Positions 16,262 to 25,252 of a DNA stretch of 64,000 bases are shown here, piece by piece; within the stretch, counting starts at the first letter, position 1; each line of letters opens with the position of its first letter. The translations under genes and the position numbers were made by a program. The DNA comes from Planctomycetota bacterium (GTDB taxonomy: Bacteria > Planctomycetota > Phycisphaerae > Phycisphaerales > Zrk34), in NCBI GenBank assembly GCA_016125255.1, contig WGMD01000002.1:682001-746000 (forward strand), read 5' to 3'. Under the pieces are notes generated by a model. It saw nothing but the letters and a program-made list of their open reading frames with translations, had not been told where the DNA came from and searched no databases.

Positions 16262-17560
16262 TCAGGGCTGATCATCCCCAAACGCCGCGAGCTGACTCGA
16301 CGATGCGCTGTGCACTTCGAGCCAGCGGCGCGCCAAGGCGTCGGCCTCGGCGGTCTGGTCGTGCGTCATGGCGTTGGCGAGGCGCGTGAAACTTTCGCTC
16401 GCCATCGGATCGTTCTGCGATGCGGCGAGGCGGTACCACATCGCCGCCGTCACCGCGTCGGGCGAAACGCCCTTGCCGTGTTCGTACATCTGGGCGAGGC
16501 GGAACTGGGCGCGACCGTTGTTCTGCTCGGCGGCGCGGGCGAACCAGCTCGCCGCGCGCGGCTCGTCGACTTCGACGCCCTGACCCTTCAGATACATCAC
16601 GCCCATCATGCACTGCGCCGCCGAAAGATGCTGATCCGCCGCGCGCTCGATCCACATCGCCGCCGCCCCGTCGTCCTGCGTGACGCCCTGACCCTTGTGA
16701 TACAGACACCCCAGCGCATATTGCGACTGCGCCACACCCTGATCCGCCGCGCGGGCGAACCACTTCGCCGCCGCCGCCTCATCGCGCTTCACCCCTCGGC
16801 CCGACAGATACATGAGTCCCAGATTGTTCTGCGAAGCCGCGTACCCCTGCTTCGCCGCCAGCGCGTACCAGTGCGCCGCTTCGCTGTCGCTCTGATTCAC
16901 ACCCCGGCCGCGCTCGTAGAGCACGCCCAGACTGTGCTGCGATGCGGCATGACCCTGCTCCGCCGCGAGCCGATACCAGTGAGCCGCCTCGTGCGGCGAG
17001 GGCTTGACGCCCGTGCCCGCATCGATCATCGCGCCGAGCATGTACTGCGCCGGGGCATGTCCCTGATCGGCCGCCGCACGGAAGAGCCGCAGCGCCCCCG
17101 CCACGTCGCGCCCGCCCGACTGACCGGCCAGCAGCATCACCGCGAGGTTGTGCTGCGACGGCGCGTAATTCTGATCCGCCGCGGCGGCGTACCACCGCCG
17201 CGCTTCGTCCACATCGCGCGTCACGCCGTCGCCTGAATAGCATATGAGTCCCAGATTGTTCTGCGCCGGCGCGAAACCCTGCGCCGCCGACTTGCGATAC
17301 CACGCCGCCGCCGCCGCGTGATCGAGCGGCACGCCCCGGCCCTCGAAGCACATGACCCCCATGAAGAACTGCGCCTCCCGGTCCCCCGCCGCCGCCAGCG
17401 GCTGCCAATGTTTGAGCGCCTTGTCATAGTCGTGCCGCGCGTACGCCGAGTAACCGACGCCGACGCCCGACGTCGCGCAGCCGGCCGCGCTGATGAACAG
17501 CACCGTGATCAGCACCAGCCCGATGCCCACCCGTGAAACAAAACCCTTGATCTCGCACAT
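16262..17560 (-). CDS. Sel1-repeat lipoprotein
   Basis: 432 residues from the ATG at 17560, which has AGGAG 8 nt upstream. The signal peptide ends in a lipobox (ISAAGC), so the mature protein is probably lipid-anchored. The rest is about ten Sel1 (TPR-like) repeats of 36 residues, each with the pattern A-x-x-x-L-G-x-x-Y/C-x-x-G-x-G-V followed by AAxWYRLAAxQG. Such alpha-solenoids mediate protein-protein contacts in envelope or signalling complexes. The internal repeats are also visible in the DNA as imperfect 108-bp periodicity. Partner unknown. Confidence 0.92.
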   Translation of the reverse strand: MCEIKGFVSRVGIGLVLITVLFISAAGCATSGVGVGYSAYARHDYDKALKHWQPLAAAGDREAQFFMGVMCFEGRGVPLDHAAAAAWYRKSAAQGFAPAQNNLGLICYSGDGVTRDVDEARRWYAAAADQNYAPSQHNLAVMLLAGQSGGRDVAGALRLFRAAADQGHAPAQYMLGAMIDAGTGVKPSPHEAAHWYRLAAEQGHAASQHSLGVLYERGRGVNQSDSEAAHWYALAAKQGYAASQNNLGLMYLSGRGVKRDEAAAAKWFARAADQGVAQSQYALGCLYHKGQGVTQDDGAAAMWIERAADQHLSAAQCMMGVMYLKGQGVEVDEPRAASWFARAAEQNNGRAQFRLAQMYEHGKGVSPDAVTAAMWYRLAASQNDPMASESFTRLANAMTHDQTAEADALARRWLEVHSASSSQLAAFGDDQP

Positions 17561-17725
17561 CGCATCTTCTCCTGGATCGAAGCGCCGCATCGCGCCTCAT
17601 TCTTTTTCATCGGGCGGATTCGCGCGTGCATTAACCGGCGGACCGGATAACATGGTCCAAATCAGCGGGAAATCGCTGGTAATGTGAGCCGTGTTGGGGT
17701 TGTGAACCACTTGCGGAGCCGCACC

Positions 17726-17980
17726 ATGTCTGATGAGCAGATGCAGAAACTTCTGGACCAGATCGAAGCCGACCTGTTCGCCGGCCGCAAAATCCAGGCG
17801 ATCAAAATCTACCGCGAACACACCGGCGTCGGCCTCAAGGAAGCCAAAGAGGAAGTGGAGAAAATCGAAGCGGGCCTGCGCGCCACTTCGCCGGAGAAGT
17901 TCGCCAAAGCGCCCGGCTGCGCCGCGATGATCGCGCTGATGATCCTGAGCGGCGCGGCACTGTGGGGCGTGCTGCACTGA
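17726..17980 (+). CDS. L7/L12 C-terminal-domain-like protein with C-terminal membrane helix
   Basis: 84 residues. Residues 17-49 (RKIQAIKIYREHTGVGLKEA, then KEEVEKIEAGL) match the ribosomal L7/L12 C-terminal fold, whose signature is K-x-I-K-x-x-R-x-x-T-G-x-G-L-K-E-A-K. A hydrophobic helix (CAAMIALMILSGAALWGVL) ends the protein, so the domain would be held at the membrane facing the cytoplasm. It is not a ribosomal stalk protein. ATG 17726 is preferred because the domain begins just after it. Function unknown. Confidence 0.75.
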   Translation: MSDEQMQKLLDQIEADLFAGRKIQAIKIYREHTGVGLKEAKEEVEKIEAGLRATSPEKFAKAPGCAAMIALMILSGAALWGVLH

Positions 17981-17983
17981 GGT

Positions 17984-18007
17984 GCGCGGGGACTGAAGTC
18001 CCCGCGC
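17984..18007. terminator. Hairpin with CTGAAG centre between convergent genes
   Basis: A perfect 24-bp palindrome with core GGGGACTGAAGTCCCC lies 3 bp after the L7/L12-like stop, followed by GCCTTAGG. It closely parallels the hairpin at 6392-6411, including the trailing GCCTT. It may terminate both convergent genes. Confidence 0.55.
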
Positions 18008-18020
18008 CTTAGGGGAGAGG

Positions 18021-19649
18021 TCAATGGCGGAAGGTGCGGTGGCGCGGGAGGACCATGGTGGTCAGGAGGGCGAGGCCCATGAGGCCGGAGGCGGGGAGGG
18101 GGACGGCGACGAGCTGGAGGATTTGGCCGTTGCCGCCGGAGATGATGCGGGATTCGAAGTAGTTGGGGCCGAAGGAGGCCATGGTGGTGTCGAGGGTGAA
18201 GTGGGAGCCGAGGGTGATGGACGAGGCGGTCAGGACGTTGAAGGCGGAGCCGAAGGTGGGGGTGAAGCCATCGGTGAGGATGGCTTTGAGGATGCCGTCG
18301 AGGGAGGCGGCGCCGGAGATGGAGACGAAGTCATAGCCGACGCCGTCGACGGGGGAAAGGTCGCCCTGATCGGTGCCGTTGATTTCGATGTTGAGGGTGG
18401 CGTTCTGCTGCTGGGTGTAGGTTCCGGTGATGGTCATCTTGCCGGGGGAGTTGCCGGGGGAGTGGTTGGACCCGCCGGCGAGAGTGATGTTGCCGAGGAC
18501 CGTGCCTTTGCCCTTGAGGGTTTTGCCGGAGGCGAGGGTATATCCGCCGGAGACGTTGGAGACGTCGAAGGTCGCGCCGGAGGCGACGTCGATCACGGCG
18601 GAGGTAAGCGAAGCGGAAGCGCCGAGGCGAAGCGTACCGGCGGAGACGGTGGTGGTTCCGGTGTAGGCGCTGGCGCCGCCGAGGACGAGGGTTCCGGAGC
18701 CGAGCTTGGTGAGGGAGTTGGCGGTGGTTCCGTTGCTGATGATGCCGCCGACGGTCAGGGTGTTGGATGAGACGGTGACGGAGCGTGTCGTGCCGGCGGC
18801 GGAGCCGAGGGAGACGGCGCCGGTGCCGAGGTCGAGGTTGTTGCCGATGGAGCCGGCGTAGGTGAAGTTGGCGTTCCAGGTCTGAGCATAGTTGGAGGTG
18901 GTGATGTTGCCGGCGGAGGTGTTGTCGAGGGTGCCGCCGGAGATAACGAAGGTGTTGGAGGAACTGCCGAGGGCGGAGGCGTTGTTGATGTTGAGGGTGC
19001 CGGCGGCGAGGGTGAAGGTTTTGCCGGAGCCACCGAAGGTGTTGGTCCCGCTGAGGGTCAGTTTGCCCGCGCCGGTTTTGGCGAGGTTGAACGCACCGGA
19101 GACGACGACGCCGACATTGGCGGCCGCGCCGGAGTTGAGGACGTCGAAGTTGCCGTCTTTGGCGAGGACGAGACTGAGGCGACCGGTGCCGACACCGACG
19201 TTGCCGGTGAAGGTCAGCGTGTTGGAAGTGGTGGTGGAGCCAATGAGGAGCAGGTCGGCGGCGTCACCGCCGCGTGCGGTCAGGGCGCCTGAGCCAGCGT
19301 TGCCGGTCAGAGTGATGGTGGCATTGGTGCCCGTGCCAGTGTTAATCGTGATGGTCGAGTTGGTGGTCGCGTTGAAGATCAGGTTGCCGTAGGTCTGATT
19401 GGCGCTAGTCGTAGTCAACTGTGCGGGAAGAGGTTTGCTCATTGAGACGGACGTACTGTCGAGGATCGCCGCGTCGTTCGTCAGCGGCTTGTTATCACCC
19501 GTCCAATTAACGCCGCTATCCATGTCCGTACCAGTGCCGTTGGTCCCCCCATCAAACGCCACCGCCGCGGCGTTCGCAGACGACACGATCGACCCCATGC
19601 CCAGGGCCATCAAACAAGTACAAACCATCCGCGTCCGGCTGGCAATCAT
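18021..19649 (-). CDS. Exported beta-strand-repeat protein with VPLPA-type C-terminal anchor
   Basis: 542 residues from the ATG at 19649 (GGAGA upstream). A signal peptide ([20 protein letters not shown]) is followed by a Gly/Ser/Thr-rich, beta-helical region with repeats of the autotransporter-associated type: [19 protein letters not shown] and [19 protein letters not shown], each followed by an AGTL motif. The C-terminus [14 protein letters not shown]...PRHRTFRH is a VPLPA-type variant of PEP-CTERM. There is no autotransporter beta-barrel, so it is probably exosortase-processed surface material. The frame continues upstream antisense to hisF, but that part lacks coding character. Confidence 0.82.
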   Translation of the reverse strand: MIASRTRMVCTCLMALGMGSIVSSANAAAVAFDGGTNGTGTDMDSGVNWTGDNKPLTNDAAILDSTSVSMSKPLPAQLTTTSANQTYGNLIFNATTNSTITINTGTGTNATITLTGNAGSGALTARGGDAADLLLIGSTTTSNTLTFTGNVGVGTGRLSLVLAKDGNFDVLNSGAAANVGVVVSGAFNLAKTGAGKLTLSGTNTFGGSGKTFTLAAGTLNINNASALGSSSNTFVISGGTLDNTSAGNITTSNYAQTWNANFTYAGSIGNNLDLGTGAVSLGSAAGTTRSVTVSSNTLTVGGIISNGTTANSLTKLGSGTLVLGGASAYTGTTTVSAGTLRLGASASLTSAVIDVASGATFDVSNVSGGYTLASGKTLKGKGTVLGNITLAGGSNHSPGNSPGKMTITGTYTQQQNATLNIEINGTDQGDLSPVDGVGYDFVSISGAASLDGILKAILTDGFTPTFGSAFNVLTASSITLGSHFTLDTTMASFGPNYFESRIISGGNGQILQLVAVPLPASGLMGLALLTTMVLPRHRTFRH

Positions 19650-19809
19650 GGCACGTCTCCAATTTTCGAAATCGTTGCGCGAACCAATTTTTCTCTGCCC
19701 GCTCAGGGAACGGACGACCGCATTGTCGCAGTACTTTGTCAGGAACGCAACAGTATTTTCCCTGATCGGCCAAGATTGATCTAAGTCCCATCGCCGGCGG
19801 GAAATCTGA

Positions 19810-19815
19810 TAAAAT
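19810..19815 (+). promoter_or_regulatory. hisF -10 element, extended, 6 nt from ATG
   Basis: TAAAAT preceded by TGA gives an extended -10 (TGATAAAAT) that ends 6 nt before the hisF ATG. No Shine-Dalgarno or convincing -35 is visible. This is another leaderless-type start. Confidence 0.5.
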
Positions 19816-19821
19816 ATTCCC

Positions 19822-20619
19822 ATGCTCACGCGTCGCATCATTCCGTGTCTGGACGTCAAGGCGGGCCGGGTCGTCAAGGGGGTGAACTTTCTGGGGCTGC
19901 GCGATGCGGGCGATCCGGTGGAGGTCGCGCGGCGGTACGACGAGCAGGGCGCTGATGAACTGGTGTTCCTCGATATCACGGCGAGCCACGAAAAGCGCGA
20001 CATCATGCTCGATGTCGTCCGACGCGTGGCTGAGCAGTGCTTCATGCCCTTCACCGTCGGCGGGGGCATCCGCACGATCGACGACGTCACCGCGCTGATC
20101 CAAGCCGGGGCGGAAAAGGTCAGCATCAACACCGCCGCGGTCGTCAACCCCGCCATCATCGAAGAAACCGCCCGGCGGTTCGGTCGATGTGCGACCGTCG
20201 TGAACATCGACCCCAAACGTGTCACGCGCGACGGCAAGACGGTGTTCGAGGTGCATACGCACGGCGGGCGGACGCCGACGGGGATTGAAGCGATCGAGTG
20301 GGCCAAGCGCGTCGTCGAACTGGGGGCGGGCGAGATTGTGCTTACGTCGATGGACGCGGACGGGACGAAGGATGGATACGACCTGGAGATTACCGCGGCG
20401 GTGACGGCGGCGGTCGATGTGCCGGTCGTGGCGTCGGGGGGGTGCGGGTCGCCGCAGCATATGGTCGATGTGCTCAGGCCGCTGGCGGATGGCGGCGCGG
20501 GGGCGGATGCGGCGCTGGCGGCGAGCATTTTTCATTACAATGAATACACCATCGCACAGACCAAAGCGTACCTGGCGGAACGGGGGATTCCGGTGAGGGT
20601 GATTGAGGCGGTTGGGTGA
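19822..20619 (+). CDS. hisF: Imidazole glycerol phosphate synthase, cyclase subunit
   Basis: 265 residues, a (beta/alpha)8 barrel. HisF uses ammonia from HisH to convert PRFAR to imidazole glycerol phosphate and AICAR in histidine synthesis. The catalytic Asp near residue 11 is in [14 protein letters not shown], and [14 protein letters not shown] carries the second functional Asp. Phosphate-binding segments are FTVGGGI and [10 protein letters not shown]. The loop normally reading VAIDAK is [13 protein letters not shown] here, a mild variation. No other his gene is in the window, so the pathway genes are dispersed. Confidence 0.96.
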   Translation: MLTRRIIPCLDVKAGRVVKGVNFLGLRDAGDPVEVARRYDEQGADELVFLDITASHEKRDIMLDVVRRVAEQCFMPFTVGGGIRTIDDVTALIQAGAEKVSINTAAVVNPAIIEETARRFGRCATVVNIDPKRVTRDGKTVFEVHTHGGRTPTGIEAIEWAKRVVELGAGEIVLTSMDADGTKDGYDLEITAAVTAAVDVPVVASGGCGSPQHMVDVLRPLADGGAGADAALAASIFHYNEYTIAQTKAYLAERGIPVRVIEAVG

Positions 20620-20630
20620 TGAAGGCAGCG

Positions 20631-20746
20631 GAAATTGGTCATTAGGCATTAGGTATTTGTCAATGGTCAATGAAGGGCAGGACGCGACCTCGCGAGATTC
20701 TCCGATATGGCCAATGACCATTACCTAATGCCTAATGACCAATTTC
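20631..20746. repeat. Heptamer-periodic inverted repeat (locus A)
   Basis: Two perfect 25-bp arms (20631-20655 and 20722-20746) surround a 66-nt loop. Each arm is built of degenerate 7-bp units such as GGTCATT, AGGCATT and AGGTATT, and the periodicity continues into the loop (TGTCAAT, GGTCAAT). It lies between the co-directional hisF and pilT-type genes. The unit is the same as at 47073-47185. Confidence 0.9.
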
Positions 20747-20783
20747 TTCTTCTTGGAATCGAATCATTACAGGAACCGTCCAA

Positions 20784-21899
20784 ATGAGTGACACACCCGC
20801 ACCGCAAATGCAACCGACCGGTCGGCTTCGCAAGTTCTGGGAGGCGGCGGTGAAGATGGAGGCGTCGGACATTCTGATTCGGCCGGGGCAGCAGGTGAAG
20901 TTCCGGCTGCGCGGGTCGCTGCGCAGCGCCGACGCCCCGGCGTTCACGAACGAGGAGTTCGACGCGGAAATCCGCGACATGCTCAACGACGAGCAGTGGC
21001 AGCAGCTTCATCATGCCGGCTCGGTGGACATGGCATACGCGCTGGATGCGGACAACCGTTTCCGCGTGAATATCTTCCACACGATGGGCCGCAAGGCCAT
21101 CGCCGCCCGTCGCATCAGCTCCAAGATTCTCGGCTATGCCGACCTGCACCTGCCGCCGATCATGGGCAAGATCGCCGAGGCGCATCAGGGCATGATCCTG
21201 CTCTGCGGCGTGACGGGCTCGGGCAAGTCGACGACGATCGCGGCGATGCTCCAGCAGATCAATGAAACCCGCCCGTGCCACATACTGACGATCGAAGACC
21301 CCGTCGAGTACATGTTCAAGGACGCCAAGGCGCTGGTCAATCAGCGTGAGATCGGCATCGACGTGCCGAACTTCGCCACGGCGCTTCGCGCGCTGGTGCG
21401 CGAGAACCCCGACGTGGTGCTCATCGGCGAACTGCGCGACCGCGAGACGTTCGAGGCGGCGGTGCAGGCGGCGGAAACGGGCCACCTCGTCTTCGGCACG
21501 GTGCACGCATCAAGCTGCGCCGGCGCGTTCGGGCGCATCTACAACCTGTTCGAGCCGGAGGAGCGCGAGCTGATCCGCGACATGTTCGCGTATTCGATGA
21601 AGGCGATCGTGTATCAGCGGCTCCTCAAGACGATCAAGCCGGAGCTGCCCCGCGTGCCGACGGTGGAGGTCTTGCTCAACACGCCGATCGTGACGAAACT
21701 GATTCTCGAGGGCCGCGAAGTCGAGTTGACGGAAGTCATCCGCAACAACGAGGGCGAAGGGATGATCGACCTGAATTCCTCTCTTGTGGACCTGGTCAAC
21801 AGGGAGTACATTCACCCGCGGACGGCGATGGAGGCGGCCCGGAACGTGGACGAACTGAAGATGCGGCTCAAGGGCATCACGACGCGCGGGACGGGATGA
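20784..21899 (+). CDS. PilT/PilU-family type IV pilus retraction ATPase
   Basis: 371 residues. The N-terminal PAS-like domain has the SDILIRPG segment (near 29-36). The RecA-like domain has Walker A CGVTGSGKSTTI near 137-148, the Asp box ILTIEDPVEYMF, Walker B NPDVVLIGELRDRET and the His box TGHLVFGTVHASS. These are complete, so ATPase activity is expected. PilT proteins drive pilus retraction. AGGAA 9 nt upstream supports the start. The neighbours are a degenerate GspE-like protein and a CvpA-like protein on the same strand, not the core pil operon at 41-47 kb. Confidence 0.92.
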   Translation: MSDTPAPQMQPTGRLRKFWEAAVKMEASDILIRPGQQVKFRLRGSLRSADAPAFTNEEFDAEIRDMLNDEQWQQLHHAGSVDMAYALDADNRFRVNIFHTMGRKAIAARRISSKILGYADLHLPPIMGKIAEAHQGMILLCGVTGSGKSTTIAAMLQQINETRPCHILTIEDPVEYMFKDAKALVNQREIGIDVPNFATALRALVRENPDVVLIGELRDRETFEAAVQAAETGHLVFGTVHASSCAGAFGRIYNLFEPEERELIRDMFAYSMKAIVYQRLLKTIKPELPRVPTVEVLLNTPIVTKLILEGREVELTEVIRNNEGEGMIDLNSSLVDLVNREYIHPRTAMEAARNVDELKMRLKGITTRGTG

Positions 21900-21909
21900 G
21901 GAAGACAGC

Positions 21910-21937
21910 GGTCAGAGGTCAGTAGCCGGAAGTCAGA
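21910..21937. repeat. Heptamer-periodic repeat (locus D)
   Basis: Four 7-bp units in a row, including GGTCAGA, GGTCAGT and AGTCAGA, occupy most of the 50-bp spacer between the PilT-type gene and the following co-directional gene. Only one arm is present here; no inverted partner was seen. Confidence 0.65.
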
Positions 21938-21949
21938 TCGAGTAGCAAC

Positions 21950-23575
21950 ATGATGCACACGCTGGCGGCGGACGCGATCGTACCGATGAGCATTACGAAA
22001 GTGGTGCTCATGACGGTGTTGCTGTTTGGTTGGGGCAAGTGGGCGGCGCTGGTGGACAAGGACGCGATGTTCTACTACCAGGGCCGGCGCAAGTGGAACG
22101 CGATCCAGGCCGGTTCGGGCGCGCTGGCGTTTTTGGCGCTGGTGATGATTCCGTTTTTCATCGTCGGGTTCCTGCTGTGCGTCTGCGTCCTGGGCGGTGC
22201 GGCGGCGGCGTACATCGTGACGCGCAATCGCAACGTGGACGAGGCCAAGCGGTGGCGCTTCGACAAGGAGACGCTGCTGGCGGCGTTCACGAAGAAGCAG
22301 GAGGAAAAGGCGCTGGCGCAGGCGACGATGAAGTTCCCCAAGCCCGCGGCGGGACTGGCGCAGGTGCCCAAATCCGACGACCCGATGTACGCGCCGCATC
22401 TTCTTTTCGAACAGATCATCACGCCCGCCATCGCCCGGCGCGGCGAGCGGCTGGACATCGCCGGGACCGAAGGCGAGTTCGCCGTGCAGGTGCACATCGA
22501 CGGCGTGGGGTACAAGCTGACGAAGCTCGACGCGGCGCCGGCGGTGGCGATGATCGACTACCTCAAGGCGCAGTGCGGCATGGACACGACCGACCGCCGG
22601 CGCAAACAGACGGGCAAAACCAGGATCGAACTGCTCGAAGGCGGAGCGCACGAGCTTTCGGTTTCGACGGCCGGTTCGACGCAGGGACTGACCTGCACGA
22701 TCCTCGTCGATCCGCGCAAGAGCGTGATCCGCCCGCTGGGCGAACTGGGCATGCTCGAATCGCAGTTGGAGCGGCTCAAGGGTGTGATCGGCACGCAGCG
22801 CGGGACGGTGCTGGTGGCGACGCCGGCGCATCAGGGCCGCACGACGACGCTCTACACGCTCGTGGGCCAGCACGATCCGTACACGCAGGACATTCACACG
22901 ATGGAGTCGGCGATCGAGGCGGAGCTTGAAGGGCTCACGCAGAAGGTCGTCGAGCCGGACCAGCTCAGCAAGGCGCTTTCGTCGCTGCTCTTGCGTGAGC
23001 CGGGGGTGGTGATGGTGGCGTCGGTGCCGGATGCATCGACGGCTCAGGTGATCGCCAAGGCGGGGGCGGAAGGCGTACGCATCTACGCGGGCATCCGGGC
23101 GGACGATACGTTCATGGCGCTGAAGATGTGGCTCAAAGCCGTGGGCGATCCGGGCGTGGTGTCGCAGGGTTTGGCGGCGATCGTGTCGCAGCGCCTGATG
23201 CGCAAGCTCTGCACCGTCTGCCGGCAGAAGTACACGCCCGACGCGGAGGCGCTTCGCAAGATGAACCTCCCGGCGGACCGGATCAAGGAACTGTACAAAT
23301 CCGGCGGGAAAGTGCTCATCAAAGGCAAGCCCGAGCCGTGCCCGAACTGTCAGGGCCTCGGATATCACGGGCGGCTCGCGGCGTTCGAGGTGATGGTCAT
23401 CGACGACGACGCGCGCCCGCTGCTCAAAGCCGGCGACCTGGAACAGCTCCGGGCGCATCTGCGCCGCAACAAGATCATCTATCTCCAGGAAGCCGCCCTC
23501 GCCGCCGTCGTGCAGGGACACACGAGCATCAGCGAAGTCATGCGCGCCATGGGTCAGCAGCAGGAGGGAAGCTAA
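21950..23575 (+). CDS. Membrane-anchored GspE/PilB homologue with degenerate ATPase site
   Basis: 541 residues. Two or three N-terminal hydrophobic segments (about 14-30 and 55-90) are unlike soluble GspE/PilB. The C-terminal half aligns with GspE: the Walker A position reads VATPAHQGRTTTLY, without the usual G-x4-GKT Lys; the Asp box TIEDPVE is HTMESAIE; Walker B DPDVIMVGEIRD is EPGVVMVASVPD. Downstream, IVSQRLMRKLCTVCRQKYTP and PCPNCQGLGYHGRLAAFEV keep the GspE zinc-binding CxxC pairs. It is probably catalytically dead and structural, perhaps a membrane adaptor for the neighbouring PilT-type ATPase. The first ATG is preceded by no clear Shine-Dalgarno; ATG 21953 is an alternative. Confidence 0.8.
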   Translation: MMHTLAADAIVPMSITKVVLMTVLLFGWGKWAALVDKDAMFYYQGRRKWNAIQAGSGALAFLALVMIPFFIVGFLLCVCVLGGAAAAYIVTRNRNVDEAKRWRFDKETLLAAFTKKQEEKALAQATMKFPKPAAGLAQVPKSDDPMYAPHLLFEQIITPAIARRGERLDIAGTEGEFAVQVHIDGVGYKLTKLDAAPAVAMIDYLKAQCGMDTTDRRRKQTGKTRIELLEGGAHELSVSTAGSTQGLTCTILVDPRKSVIRPLGELGMLESQLERLKGVIGTQRGTVLVATPAHQGRTTTLYTLVGQHDPYTQDIHTMESAIEAELEGLTQKVVEPDQLSKALSSLLLREPGVVMVASVPDASTAQVIAKAGAEGVRIYAGIRADDTFMALKMWLKAVGDPGVVSQGLAAIVSQRLMRKLCTVCRQKYTPDAEALRKMNLPADRIKELYKSGGKVLIKGKPEPCPNCQGLGYHGRLAAFEVMVIDDDARPLLKAGDLEQLRAHLRRNKIIYLQEAALAAVVQGHTSISEVMRAMGQQQEGS

Positions 23576-23578
23576 GCC

Positions 23579-25243
23579 ATGCTCAACCTCGCCATCATCC
23601 TCATCCTCGGATTCATGATCTACTGGTACGGCTCGCAGGGCGTCTTCTCCGCCCTGCTGCACCTGTTCATCACGATCCTCGCCGGCGTGATCGCCTTCGC
23701 GCTCTGGGAGCCGCTCGTGTACGGTTGGCTCCTCAATCGCATGCCCGACTCGGCATGGGGCGTCGGCCTGCTGCTGCCGTTCGGTTGCGCCCTGATCGCC
23801 CTGCGCGTTCCCTTCGATCAGTTCATCACGGGCAATCAGGACTTTCACAACATGGTCCAGCGCGGCGTCGGGGGATTCCTCGGGTTCCTCGCCGGCGTGC
23901 TGACCTGCGGCATGCTCGTCATCGGCCTGCAAATGACCGGCATCTCGAGTCTGCTCGGCTACAGCGGATGGGACCTCAACGAAGCGGGACAGCCCGAGCG
24001 GACGCAGAAACTGCTCATCCCCGTCGACTCGGTCGCCAGCGGGTTCTTCACCTTCCTGAGCCGCGGCGCCTTCGCACCCATCACCGGGCATGCCCGGCTC
24101 GGCACGTACCATCCGAACATCGCCATCGAAGCGTCGCTGTTCACCCAACCCGCCTTCGAACCCAGCCGCAAAGCCCTGCGTCCCGACAACGTGTCGCTCA
24201 TGAGCGACAAGGGCTATTTCGCGCTCGCCGGCGAGTTGCCCAAGTCGCTCGCCGCACGGATTCAGCAGACGCCCGATGTGCAGACGGTGATCATCGGCAC
24301 GGACGTGCAGCTTCAGGTGCAGGGCCGCGCCGGTGCGGCGGACGGCGACGCGACGTTCCGCGTGGCCCGACGGCAGATCATGCTCGCCTACGACGATCCC
24401 TACGCCCCGGCCGGGACGACGCGGACCGTCTTTCCCGTGGCGTACATTCAGAACGGCGAGCTTAAGGCGCTGGCGCTTCAGGGCGAGTATGCGTACTCGG
24501 CCCCGTCGGTGGCGGATACGAAGATTCACTTCGTGTTTCAGATTCCCGCCAAGGCCACGCCGCTGTACCTGAACATGAAGGAGACGCGCCTGATGCTGCC
24601 GGAGAAGCCGGCGGCGGACGTGGCGGCGGCGGACGGGCTGATCTACTACGTCAACACCGTCCCCGTGGCGACCAATCCCAATACGAACACCAATCCGACC
24701 GCCGGCGGCTCGGAGGAAGAGCCCCTGCTGGTCGTGTCGGACGTGTTGCCCTTCACGATCAACCGCAACGTGCTCAACTCCAACAACGTCACGACGGACG
24801 GCGACTCGGTCGTGGCCGGCCGGGCACGCATCCGCAAGGAAAAGGGCCGCCCCGGCGAGGGCCTGGCCGTCAACAAAATCCACCACGCCGAGAGCGCCAA
24901 GATCGTCCGCGCCAACCTCGGCCAGCAGGGCGACGCCAAGAGTCTCCTCGGGCAGATCATGCAGGTCGCCACCGCCAAAACGCAGGCGCCCACCATCGTC
25001 GACTCCGACGGCAAAGTCTATTTCGCCATCGGCTACGCCATCGTCCAGCCCGGCGGGCTCATCCTCTCGATCAACCCCAATGAAACGCTCCGCGCCCTGA
25101 GCCAGATCGAAGAACTGGGCTCCGCCAGCGCCGAAGATAAAATCGTCCTGTACTTCCAGGCGCCCATCGGCGTCTCCATCGCCCGCTTCGACCTCGGCGG
25201 CGCCAAAAGCACCCGCGTCGACCCCCCGCTCAAAGTCGAATGA
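23579..25243 (+). CDS. CvpA-like membrane protein with large extramembrane domain
   Basis: 554 residues. The first 140 form about four transmembrane segments of CvpA type (LAIILILGFMIYWYGSQGVF, LLHLFITILAGVIAFALW, then VGGFLGFLAGVLTCGMLVIG). CvpA was named for colicin V export, and its relatives are poorly understood envelope proteins. The remaining 400 residues are soluble, with a Thr/Asn-rich patch (NPNTNTNPTAGG) and a C-terminal immunoglobulin-like strand pattern; no enzyme motif is seen. It begins 3 bp after the pseudo-GspE stop, so the three genes PilT-type, pseudo-GspE and CvpA-like form an operon. Confidence 0.7.
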   Translation: MLNLAIILILGFMIYWYGSQGVFSALLHLFITILAGVIAFALWEPLVYGWLLNRMPDSAWGVGLLLPFGCALIALRVPFDQFITGNQDFHNMVQRGVGGFLGFLAGVLTCGMLVIGLQMTGISSLLGYSGWDLNEAGQPERTQKLLIPVDSVASGFFTFLSRGAFAPITGHARLGTYHPNIAIEASLFTQPAFEPSRKALRPDNVSLMSDKGYFALAGELPKSLAARIQQTPDVQTVIIGTDVQLQVQGRAGAADGDATFRVARRQIMLAYDDPYAPAGTTRTVFPVAYIQNGELKALALQGEYAYSAPSVADTKIHFVFQIPAKATPLYLNMKETRLMLPEKPAADVAAADGLIYYVNTVPVATNPNTNTNPTAGGSEEEPLLVVSDVLPFTINRNVLNSNNVTTDGDSVVAGRARIRKEKGRPGEGLAVNKIHHAESAKIVRANLGQQGDAKSLLGQIMQVATAKTQAPTIVDSDGKVYFAIGYAIVQPGGLILSINPNETLRALSQIEELGSASAEDKIVLYFQAPIGVSIARFDLGGAKSTRVDPPLKVE

Positions 25244-25252
25244 TCGCCCCCC

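Noticed and set aside
19650-20528. Upstream extension of the VPLPA protein
   Set aside because: Antisense to hisF; the signal peptide and Shine-Dalgarno place the start at 19649.
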